Shown: positions 51,888 to 59,452 of the stretch, in pieces
Layout of the letters: every line of letters begins with the position of its first letter
How positions within the stretch are numbered: the first letter of the stretch is position 1
From: Burkholderia pyrrocinia
Lineage (GTDB): Bacteria > Pseudomonadota > Gammaproteobacteria > Burkholderiales > Burkholderiaceae
Assembly: GCF_001028665.1 (NCBI RefSeq)
Contig: NZ_CP011504.1
Coordinates: 496,001-560,000 of the forward strand
DNA length: 64,000 nucleotides
Reading direction: 5' to 3'
Notes under the pieces: generated by a model
What the model was told of the DNA's origin: nothing
The model's database searches: none
The model's input: the letters and a program-made list of their open reading frames with translations, nothing else
Position numbers and translations under genes: made by a program

Positions 51888-53603
51888 ATGAGCAAGACTT
51901 TCGACTACATCGTCGTCGGCGGCGGTTCGGGCGGCTGCGTCGTTGCGGGGCGACTGACCGAGGACCCGGCCGTGACCGTCTGCGTGCTCGAGGCCGGCGG
52001 CCGCGGCGACGGCGCGATCGTCAACGTACCGACCGGCGCAGTCGCGATGATGCCGACCCGCTTGAACAACTGGGCCTTCGACACGGTGCCGCAGCCGGGG
52101 CTCGGCGGGCGCATCGGCTACCAGCCGCGCGGCAAGGCGCTGGGCGGTTCGTCCGCGATCAACGCGATGGTCTACATCCGCGGCCATCGGGTCGACTACG
52201 ACGGCTGGGCCGCGCTCGGCAACGAGGGTTGGGCGTACGACGACGTGCTGCCGTACTTCCGGTTGAGCGAGCACAACGAACGCTTCGACGATGCATGGCA
52301 CGGCCGCGACGGCCCGCTGTGGGTCAGCGACCTGCGCACCGGCAACCCGTTCCATGCGCGCTACCTGGAAGCCGCGCAACAGGCCGGCCTGCCGCTCACC
52401 GACGATTTCAACGGCGCGCAGCAGGAAGGCATCGGCATCTACCAGGTCACGCAGAAGCACGGCGAACGGTGGAGCGCGGCGCGCGCGTACCTGCTGCCGC
52501 ACGTCGGCCGCCGCGACAACCTGACGGTCGAGACGCACGCGCAGGTGCTGCGCATCCTGTTCGACGGGACACGTGCGATCGGCGTCGAAGTGCGGCAGCA
52601 CGGCGAAGTCCGCACATTGCGCGCGCGGCGCGAAGTCGTGCTCGCGGCCGGCGCGCTGCAGACACCGCAATTGCTGATGCTGTCGGGTGTCGGCCCGGGC
52701 CGCGAACTTCAAGGGCTCGGCATTCCGGTACACGCCGACCTGCCCGGCGTCGGCCGCAACCTGCAGGATCATCCGGATTTCATCTTCGGCTACCGCACGC
52801 GCAGTGTCGACACGATGGGTGTATCGGCACGCGGCGGCCTGCGCATGCTGCGCGAGCTCGCGCGCTTTCGCCGCGAACGGCGCGGGATGCTGACGTCGAA
52901 TTTCGCAGAAGGCGGCGGCTTCCTGAAGACCCGCGCCGGCCTCGACGCGCCGGACATCCAGCTGCACTTCGTCGTCGCGCTCGTCGACGATCATGCGCAC
53001 AAGCTGCATGCCGGCCACGGGCTGTCGTGCCACGTGTGCCTGCTGCGGCCGCGCAGCCGCGGCTCGGTCACGCTCGATAGCGCCGATCCGCTCGCGGCAC
53101 CGCGCATCGACCCCGCGTTCTTCGACGATCCGCGCGACCTCGACGACATGGTCGCGGGCTTCCGGCTCACGCGCCGGCTGATGGAAGCGCCGGCGCTCGC
53201 CAGTTGGATCACGCGCGACCTGTTCACCGCGAACGTCGCGACCGACGACGAAATCCGCGACGTGCTGCGGCGGCGCACCGACACCGTGTATCACCCGGTC
53301 GGCACGTGCCGGATGGGCCACGACGAGTTCGCCGTCGTCGATCCGCAACTGCGCGTGCGTGGCCTGCAGGGGCTGCGCATCGTCGATGCGTCGGTGATGC
53401 CGACGCTCATCGGCGGCAACACCAACGCGCCGACGATCATGATCGCCGAGAAGGCCGTCGACCTGATTCGCGGCGTGCGCCGCACGCCGGCGCGGCCGCA
53501 TGCCGAAGCCGCCGTCGCAGCGACGGATCGCGACACCGCTCTTGCGTCGTGCGCCGCGCACGATGCCATCCCGTTGGAGGAGACCCGCCATGTTGTCGCC
53601 TGA
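51888..53603 (+). CDS. GMC-family FAD alcohol/choline dehydrogenase
   Basis: A 571-residue GMC oxidoreductase. DYIVVGGGSGGCVVAGRLTE is the FAD loop, YQPRGKALGGSSAINAMVYI the first GMC signature, and YHPVGTCRMG contains the catalytic His, followed by VDASVMPTLIGGNTNAPT. It is of the choline-dehydrogenase/alkan-2-ol-dehydrogenase type. The last 20 residues are a variable tail. Its end overlaps the Baeyer-Villiger fusion gene by 14 bases. This order suggests alcohol to ketone, then ketone to ester. Confidence 0.88.
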   Translation: MSKTFDYIVVGGGSGGCVVAGRLTEDPAVTVCVLEAGGRGDGAIVNVPTGAVAMMPTRLNNWAFDTVPQPGLGGRIGYQPRGKALGGSSAINAMVYIRGHRVDYDGWAALGNEGWAYDDVLPYFRLSEHNERFDDAWHGRDGPLWVSDLRTGNPFHARYLEAAQQAGLPLTDDFNGAQQEGIGIYQVTQKHGERWSAARAYLLPHVGRRDNLTVETHAQVLRILFDGTRAIGVEVRQHGEVRTLRARREVVLAAGALQTPQLLMLSGVGPGRELQGLGIPVHADLPGVGRNLQDHPDFIFGYRTRSVDTMGVSARGGLRMLRELARFRRERRGMLTSNFAEGGGFLKTRAGLDAPDIQLHFVVALVDDHAHKLHAGHGLSCHVCLLRPRSRGSVTLDSADPLAAPRIDPAFFDDPRDLDDMVAGFRLTRRLMEAPALASWITRDLFTANVATDDEIRDVLRRRTDTVYHPVGTCRMGHDEFAVVDPQLRVRGLQGLRIVDASVMPTLIGGNTNAPTIMIAEKAVDLIRGVRRTPARPHAEAAVAATDRDTALASCAAHDAIPLEETRHVVA

Positions 53604-56040
53604 TGCTTCCCGCCCGACCGAATCCGCCGCGCCGCTTGCGGCGATCATCATCGGCGCCGGCTTCGCCGGCATCGGCATGGCAATCGCGCTGCAACGCGCC
53701 GGCATTCACGATTTCGTGATCGTCGAACGCTCGCACGACGTCGGCGGCGTGTGGCGCGACAACCGCTATCCGGGCGCCGCGTGCGACGTGCCCTCGCACC
53801 TGTACTCGTTCTCGTTCGAGCCCAATCCGGCGTGGTCACGCGTCTTCGCGCCGCAGCCTGAAATCCATGCGTACCTGCAGCATTGCGCGCGCAAGTACGG
53901 CCTCGCGCGCCATCTGCGCTTCGGCGCCGAAGTCGAGCGCGCGCAGTACGACGCAGCCCGTGCGCTGTGGCACGTCACGCTGGCCGACGGCACGACGCTG
54001 AGCGCCGCCGTGCTCGTCAGCGGCACCGGCCAGTTGAGCCGCCCCGCGATGCCCGACCTGCCCGGCATCGACTCATTCCGCGGCCGCGCCTTCCACTCCG
54101 CGCATTGGGATCACGACTTTCCGCTCGCCGGCAAGCGCGTGGCGGTGGTCGGCACCGGCGCGTCGGCGATCCAGTTCGTCCCGGCAATCGCCGGCGACGT
54201 GCAGCGTCTCGTCGTGTTCCAGCGTTCGCCGGCCTACGTGATGCCGCGCCCCGACCGCGCGTATCGCCCGTGGGAGAAGGCGCTGTTCCGCCGGCTGCCG
54301 TGGGCGATGAAGCTGTATCGCGCGTCGATCTACCTGCGCTACGAATCGCGCGCGGTCGCGTTCACGCGACTGCACGGGCTGATGGATGTCGCGGTCGGCC
54401 GGCCGTTCCGCAAGCTGCTCGCGCGCGACGTGCCGGACGCCGCGCTGCGCGAACGGCTCACGCCCGACTACCCGATCGGCTGCAAACGCATCCTGCTGTC
54501 GAGCGACTACCTTGCCGCGATGAGCCGCGACTACGTCGAGCTCGTCACGCAGCGGATCCGGCGCGTAACCGAGGACGGGATCGAGACCGTCGACGGCGTG
54601 CACCATCCGGTCGACGCGATCGTCTACGGCACGGGGTTCGCGGCGACCGAGTTCCTGTCGCCGATGCGCATCACGGGCCGCGACGGGCTCGACCTGAACG
54701 ACGCGTGGCGACGCGGCGCGCAAGCGTATCTCGGCCTCACCGTGCCCGGCTTTCCGAACTTCTTCATGCTGTACGGCCCGAATACCAACCTCGGCCACAA
54801 CTCGATCGTCTACATGCTCGAAAGCCAGATCGCACACGTGATGCGCTGCGTGCGCGCGATGCGGCGCGACGGCGCGAACGCAATCGACGTCGACGCACGC
54901 CGCTACCGGCGCTACAACGTGCATGTGCAGCAGCGGCTCGAAGGGTCGGTGTGGAGCAGTTGCAAGAGCTGGTACGTCGATGCTTCGGGGCACAACAGCA
55001 CGAACTGGCCGGGCTTCACGCTGACCTACCGGTGGATCACGCGCTTCACCGGGCTGTCCGCGTACCGCTTCACGCATCCGCTGCCCGATGCCGTTTCGCC
55101 GGCGCACGGCGTCGTGGTCGCTCCGCCCGCCGGCAGACTGGAGGCGCTGTCCGCCGCTTCGCTGCGCGGCTTCCTGCGCGTCGCGTTCCGGCCGCTGATC
55201 GGGCCGCCGTTCGGTGCGCGCATGCAGCGCCGCGTCGTCGCGTTGCTGTCGCCGCTGATGCCCGGCACGGGCGGCACGCTGCGCTACCGCATGTCGGCCA
55301 ACGGCGTGCCGGTCGAAGTGGTTGCGCCGAAACGCGGCGATACGGGCGGCGCGATCCTCTATCTGCACGGCGGCGCGTTCTGCCTCGGCGGGCCGCATAC
55401 GCATCGCGGCGTGACGACGCGGCTCGCGAACGAGGCCGGGCTGCCGGTGTGGGTGCCCGATTACCGGCTCGCGCCCGAGCATCCGAGCCCTGCGGCGCTC
55501 GACGATGCGCTGGCCGCGTACGACGCGATGCGCACGCAGGGTCATGCGCCGCACCGGATCGTGATCGCCGGCGATTCGGCCGGCGGCGCGCTGGCGCTGG
55601 CGCTCGCCATCGCGTTGCGCGAGCGCGGCGAGCCGGCCGCGGCCGCGCTGCTGTTGATCTCGCCCGTGACCGACCCTGCGCTTGGCGGCGCGACACTCGC
55701 TTCGCGCCGTCTCGACGATCCGATGATCAGGCGCGGCTGGCTCGAACAGGGCTTGCGCTGGTATCACGGCGCCGGCTCGACCGCCGCGCGCGGCCCGCTC
55801 GACACCGACCTGCGCGGCCTGCCGACGATGCTGGTCCAGGCCGGCGATCAGGAGGTGCTGCTGTCCGACGCGCAGCGGCTCGCCAGTCATGCTCAGGCTT
55901 GCGGCGTGCCGTGCCGGCTGGAGATTCATGCGGCGCGCTGGCACGTGTTTCATCTGCAGGCGTTTTACCTGCGGTCGGCGCGCGATGCGTTGCGGACGCT
56001 GGCGGGTTTTGCATCGGAACGGGTGGCGGCAATGGGGTAA
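53590..56040 (+). CDS. Baeyer-Villiger monooxygenase fused to an alpha/beta hydrolase (esterase)
   Basis: An 816-residue two-domain protein. Residues 1-500 are a flavin monooxygenase: GAGFAG at 22-27, the Baeyer-Villiger fingerprint F-x-G-x3-H-x3-W-D (FRGRAFHSAHWD) near 163-174, and a second nucleotide loop VVGTGASA. Residues about 560-816 are an HSL-type hydrolase: oxyanion motif HGGAFCLGG near 593, nucleophile GDSAGG near 661, a late Asp in AGDQEVL and a His in RWHVFH. A ketone would be oxidised to an ester by the first half and cleaved by the second. The overlap with the GMC gene supports one pathway. Separate proteins are the rule elsewhere; the reading is continuous here. Confidence 0.88.
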   Translation: MLSPDASRPTESAAPLAAIIIGAGFAGIGMAIALQRAGIHDFVIVERSHDVGGVWRDNRYPGAACDVPSHLYSFSFEPNPAWSRVFAPQPEIHAYLQHCARKYGLARHLRFGAEVERAQYDAARALWHVTLADGTTLSAAVLVSGTGQLSRPAMPDLPGIDSFRGRAFHSAHWDHDFPLAGKRVAVVGTGASAIQFVPAIAGDVQRLVVFQRSPAYVMPRPDRAYRPWEKALFRRLPWAMKLYRASIYLRYESRAVAFTRLHGLMDVAVGRPFRKLLARDVPDAALRERLTPDYPIGCKRILLSSDYLAAMSRDYVELVTQRIRRVTEDGIETVDGVHHPVDAIVYGTGFAATEFLSPMRITGRDGLDLNDAWRRGAQAYLGLTVPGFPNFFMLYGPNTNLGHNSIVYMLESQIAHVMRCVRAMRRDGANAIDVDARRYRRYNVHVQQRLEGSVWSSCKSWYVDASGHNSTNWPGFTLTYRWITRFTGLSAYRFTHPLPDAVSPAHGVVVAPPAGRLEALSAASLRGFLRVAFRPLIGPPFGARMQRRVVALLSPLMPGTGGTLRYRMSANGVPVEVVAPKRGDTGGAILYLHGGAFCLGGPHTHRGVTTRLANEAGLPVWVPDYRLAPEHPSPAALDDALAAYDAMRTQGHAPHRIVIAGDSAGGALALALAIALRERGEPAAAALLLISPVTDPALGGATLASRRLDDPMIRRGWLEQGLRWYHGAGSTAARGPLDTDLRGLPTMLVQAGDQEVLLSDAQRLASHAQACGVPCRLEIHAARWHVFHLQAFYLRSARDALRTLAGFASERVAAMG

Positions 56041-56417
56041 GCGGGAGGCAGAGGCGGCGAACTGTCGGGAGATCGACCCGTGCGCCGCCACGCTCCATCG
56101 GCGACTCCTGTTTCGTCCCAGTATGCGCCGCACGACTCTACGCCAGGTTCATGCTATTCATACCTCGTCCACCGCCTTGACAATTTGCAACGATCATCCT
56201 CCACTCATCTCAATAACACGACATTCCTCGCTGCTTCGACATTATCATCAGCCATCCAAAACGAAATAAATGGCTACGAGGATGACCAACATTACGATCG
56301 ATCCCCTTCCGCCTGGCTCAGATTCAGTCAATGCCCGGCACCGCCAGTCCCCGGAATTTCAGACAGGCTTCGACTACCAGACAGTCGCCGCCAATTTCGC
56401 GACAGGGGGACTTTTCA
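56041..56417. other. 377-base gap before the PAAR gene
   Basis: From about 56100 to 56300 the sequence is AT-richer than anything in the previous 8 kb, which marks the edge of a likely acquired cassette. No credible gene is seen. A ribosome site GGGGGA lies at the end, before the GTG of the next gene. Confidence 0.5.
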
Positions 56418-56948
56418 GTGTTTAAAGCGGCTGTAAGACATGGGGACCCAACGACGACGCGAGGCATTGTTATCGCGTTCTCCTCGACGATTCTCGACGA
56501 TGGAAAGCAAGTTGGTTTGAGCGGGGACGAAGCGACCTGCGGAGATTGCGACGGTATTTTCAAGATTATCGGCTCCGGAAAAGACATGTCCGAGAACGGA
56601 CGGAATGTAGTCGTCGACGGAGACTGGGTAATTTGCCCGTGCAAGAAAAATCGCGTCATCGTCGGCAACAACCCCGGGATATTCCTGGAATCGTCCGGCA
56701 GCGAGCATCCTGCCGAGTCGAGCGCGAGGCGCCAGCATTCCACCACGCCAATACGGCCGATTCACGATGAACAGATTCGCCTGATCGATCGCCTCTCAGG
56801 AAGGGTACTCACGAACATCCGATATCGGATTACGGACTCCTCAGGTCGACATGTTGAAGGACGAACCGACGAAAAAGGACTGATGCTTCGATTCGAAACA
56901 TCCGGTCAAGACGTAATCGACATCGAGATCTACCGGGGAGGACAATGA
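56418..56948 (+). CDS. PAAR-domain protein (type VI secretion spike tip)
   Basis: A 176-residue protein beginning with GTG. Residues 1-95 form a PAAR-like domain: AAVRHGDPTTTRGIVIAFSS, a SGDEATCGDCDG loop, GRNVVVDGDWVICPCKKNRV. The Cys residues near the tip could bind metal. The C-terminal part from about 110 (IRLIDRLSGRVLTNIRYRIT, then GRTDEKGLMLRF) resembles an Ig-like extension found on VgrG/PAAR cargo adapters. It directly precedes a metallopeptidase-like gene, as PAAR proteins often precede their cargo. GGGGGA supports the GTG over an upstream ATG. No vgrG is in the window. Confidence 0.78.
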   Translation: MFKAAVRHGDPTTTRGIVIAFSSTILDDGKQVGLSGDEATCGDCDGIFKIIGSGKDMSENGRNVVVDGDWVICPCKKNRVIVGNNPGIFLESSGSEHPAESSARRQHSTTPIRPIHDEQIRLIDRLSGRVLTNIRYRITDSSGRHVEGRTDEKGLMLRFETSGQDVIDIEIYRGGQ

Positions 56949-57624
56949 ATGTGCCAGAACAATCCGGATTCACTGCACGACGACGAATGGGAATCGATCG
57001 GGACTGTCTCCACCAATACGACCACCGGTTCAATCAAGGACATCGAACTCGACCTGACGCCGATATGCGCAAACATGTCGAACAAGGCATTCCGTACCTC
57101 GATCGTCCGACTTCGCGACATGGCCCTTCCCCTGATTCAGGACCGCATCGCCGGGCTTGCCAGATGGGACGATGCCGAGCAAGCGCGTGTTCAAAAGTGG
57201 TTCGGTCGATGCGACGAGATGGTGCGTCATACGCTGCAATCCGGAATGCCAAGGCTGCTGCGGGCCATGCAAGCGCTCAAACCCGAAAACGTCATCAGAT
57301 GGGATCAGCAGAAGCAACGAAACATTACGTGTACCGTGTTCCCCGATAGCGGGTACACCGACGCGGCGATATGCAAGCCCGATTCCGAGAAGCGTATCAT
57401 CGCGATCTATTCTCGCTTCTGCACGTCACCGCCAGTTCAACGCTGGCGTGGATGCCAGCTCTTGACGCTCATTCACGAATGCACGGCATTTCACGGATGT
57501 ATTCGACTCCACCGACGAGATGTATGGTGTGACGATCGGCTTGACGTTCTGGGCACAATCCAACCCCGACAAAGCCATCCGCAATGCGGACAGCCTGGCC
57601 TGCTACGTCGGCTTTGAAGAATGA
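56949..57624 (+). pseudogene. frameshifted aspzincin (M35-like) metallopeptidase, probable T6SS effector
   Basis: The frame from 56949 runs to 57617 but loses sense after LIHECT. Removing one G at about 57486 restores HECTHFTDVFDSTDEMYGVT, giving the zinc motif HExxH plus the aspzincin-type T-D-x2-Y-G, then GLTFWAQSNPDKAIRNADSL and ACYVGFEE with a stop at 57624. The restored end overlaps the next gene's ATG (ATGA), which strongly supports the corrected frame. Expected length is about 225 residues. It is either a real inactivating insertion or a sequencing error. The PAAR stop lies directly before the ATG, with GGGGAGGA as ribosome site. Confidence 0.82.
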
Positions 57625-58106
57625 GGATGCGCAGAATGCGACATTTTCTCCGTGCAAGCCTGCTTGCGCTTTCCGTGTTCGCTGCCCTTCGCCCCGCATA
57701 TGGCTGCACCATTTCGACTGATATGGCAGACACGCTGCCATTGAACTCCGTCGAAATTCCCAACAGCGACCGGATACGGATCGCGGAAATGGTTCTGGAA
57801 GCTCGCGACTGGCCGGATGTCGACATTCGGGGCATCGTCTATGCCGGCGGCTACATACATGAACGCGATCCGCTGAGTCTCGCGCATCGCCGTGCAGCAG
57901 CACTGAAGGATTATCTGATTCGACTAGGTATCAAGGAACAGAATATCTGGGTCGATACACGCACGATCAAACATCCCGATATCGACGACGACGGAAACGC
58001 GGCGCTCAATCAAATCGCCGTAACGCTGGTCCCGATCTGCGAAGCAGGATGCGATCGCCTGTGCAACGACCCTCGCATTACGCCAACATCGAAGACGATA
58101 CGGTAG
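57621..58106 (+). CDS. periplasmic OmpA-like protein, candidate immunity protein
   Basis: A 161-residue exported protein (signal peptide to about residue 28, AYGC). The C-terminal half has an OmpA-like pattern: IVYAGGYIHERDPLSLAHRR then AAALKDYLIRLGIKEQNIW. The lipobox is not canonical. It overlaps the corrected stop of the metallopeptidase gene. A periplasmic location and this coupling fit an immunity protein against a periplasm-delivered peptidase; that is inference only. A second ATG at 57636 could be the true start. Confidence 0.7.
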   Translation: MRMRRMRHFLRASLLALSVFAALRPAYGCTISTDMADTLPLNSVEIPNSDRIRIAEMVLEARDWPDVDIRGIVYAGGYIHERDPLSLAHRRAAALKDYLIRLGIKEQNIWVDTRTIKHPDIDDDGNAALNQIAVTLVPICEAGCDRLCNDPRITPTSKTIR

Positions 58107-58410
58107 TCGCCGCGGTGTCGGGCGAAGCACAACCTGTTTTGTGCACCGCCGTCGCAACGGCACCTTCCGTTCGCCCGCCCCGCACAAGAGCCCATGCTGC
58201 GCCCACGACGGTTGCAACAAGCACAACCGCCGTGACGAAGCACCCGCGCGTGCCATCGCCGCCACTGTCAATCCGGCCCGCTTGCAACGAAGCGACACCG
58301 TCTTGCGAAAACCGGCCGTTTATTTTTTTCCGGCGCACGCGACCGTCATGATCTCGCGCAAGCCTCGGCGCGATGCCGGGCGACATCACCCCACCATGGC
58401 GGAGACATCA
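58107..58410. other. 304-base gap before the phosphatase-like gene
   Basis: GC content rises again here. A short reading on the plus strand (58049-58351) is Arg/Pro/Thr-rich and has no ribosome site. TTTATTTTTTTCC near 58318-58330 is a T-rich run without a clear stem. I see no other feature. Confidence 0.45.
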
Positions 58411-58965
58411 ATGAAAAGAAGCCACACCCTCAACGCGCTTGCGCTGCTCTGTTGCGTCGGCATCCAGTGTGCGACGCCGGCATTCGCCGACGAACCGAAG
58501 AAGGTTGCGTTCGTCGACACGGGCAACACCGGGCGCAGCGTGATGGCCGAAGCGATCGCGGGCCAGTTGATCGCGCAGCGCCATGCGCATGTCGCGGTGA
58601 TTTCGCGCGCGGTCGACGAGGATCCGTACGACGAAAAGCCCGAGGAAAACGGCGTGATCCTGATGAAGCGGCGCGGCATCGACACGTCCGCACACCGCGC
58701 GGTGCAACTGAACGCGAACGACGTCAAGCATTCCGACGTGATCCTGACGATGACCGACAAGCACAAGGAGAAGGTGCTCGCGCTCTATCCGTCGGCGGCC
58801 GGCAAGGTGTTCACGCTCGCCGAATATGCGTCCGGAAAGCACGTCGACGTGCCCGACGCGTGGGGCAAGCCGATCGACTTCTACGAATCGGTGACCGCGC
58901 AGCTCGACACGTATATTCCGGCCGCACTCGACAAGGTCGCGACTGCCGAGGCGGCGAAGCAGTAA
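58411..58965 (+). CDS. exported low-molecular-weight phosphatase-like protein lacking the catalytic Cys
   Basis: A 184-residue protein with a signal peptide (cleavage after AFA, residue 26) followed by a low-molecular-weight protein tyrosine phosphatase/arsenate-reductase-like fold. The P-loop reads V35-D-T-G-N-T-G-R-S43, where active enzymes have V-C-x-G-N-x-C-R-S, so both Cys are gone (Asp36, Gly41). The general-acid segment DVPDAWG keeps the first Asp. RGIDTSAHRAVQLN and VILTMTDKHKEKVLALYPSA confirm the family. GGAGACATCA precedes the ATG. It is probably a catalytically dead, periplasmic binding or sensing protein. Confidence 0.82.
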   Translation: MKRSHTLNALALLCCVGIQCATPAFADEPKKVAFVDTGNTGRSVMAEAIAGQLIAQRHAHVAVISRAVDEDPYDEKPEENGVILMKRRGIDTSAHRAVQLNANDVKHSDVILTMTDKHKEKVLALYPSAAGKVFTLAEYASGKHVDVPDAWGKPIDFYESVTAQLDTYIPAALDKVATAEAAKQ

Positions 58966-58972
58966 GGCGGAA

Positions 58973-59000
58973 AGACCTGTCGGCTCACGCCGACGGGTCT
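58973..59000 (+). terminator. 12-bp hairpin after the phosphatase-like gene
   Basis: AGACCTGTCGGC (58973-58984) pairs with GCCGACGGGTCT (58989-59000) across TCAC, with one G-U pair, seven bases after the stop. No long T-run follows. Confidence 0.6.
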
Positions 59001-59044
59001 GCCGTTCACGCACGTCCTCCGCGCTCCGTGCGCGCACCCGCATA

Positions 59045-59062
59045 TGTAGCTTATAAGCTACA
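59045..59062. promoter_or_regulatory. 18-bp perfect palindrome, probable antitoxin operator
   Basis: TGTAGCTTATAAGCTACA is fully self-complementary and lies 37 bases before the GTG start of the HigA-like gene. Antitoxins of this type repress their own promoters through such palindromes. The central TTATAA may overlap a -10 element. Confidence 0.75.
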
Positions 59063-59098
59063 ATGACAGCCGGTGTCGAACTGGAAACGGAGGCAAAT

Positions 59099-59428
59099 GT
59101 GAACAAGCTCAAAGGCGCGGTATCGCACCACGACGCGGAAGTCGCCGAACTCGGCGCCGATCGCGAACTCGCGGTGGCCTATCTGCGCGTCGCAATGGAA
59201 TCGCTCGACGATCCCGACAACCGCGCGGCCGGCCTGCTCGCGCTGCGCACGGTCGCGGAAGCATACGGCGGGCTCGGCGCCGTCGCGGCCGAAGCCGGCA
59301 TCAGCCGCGAATCGCTGTATCGCACGCTGTCACCCAACGGCAACCCGACACTGAAAACCCTGCTCGCGGTGCTCAAGACCGTCGGCCTGCGCCTGTCCGT
59401 CGTCCCCGCGCAGCCTGCGCACGCGTAA
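59099..59428 (+). CDS. HigA-like antitoxin / addiction-module antidote protein without toxin gene
   Basis: A 109-residue protein with a helix-turn-helix of the addiction-module antidote family: GGLGAVAAEAGISRESLYRT followed by LSPNGNPTLKTLLAVLKTVG and LRLSVVP. ACGGAGG six bases before the GTG supports this start; an ATG at 59063 would put the start directly against the palindrome. The usual RelE/HigB-type toxin gene is not found on either side, so this is an orphan antitoxin or plain regulator. Confidence 0.8.
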   Translation: MNKLKGAVSHHDAEVAELGADRELAVAYLRVAMESLDDPDNRAAGLLALRTVAEAYGGLGAVAAEAGISRESLYRTLSPNGNPTLKTLLAVLKTVGLRLSVVPAQPAHA

Positions 59429-59452
59429 GCAGCGCACCGCCCGACTGCCCGC

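Noticed and set aside
59063..59098. ATG at 59063 as antitoxin start
   Set aside because: It abuts the palindromic operator, leaving no room for a leader or ribosome site; the GTG at 59099 has an excellent one.
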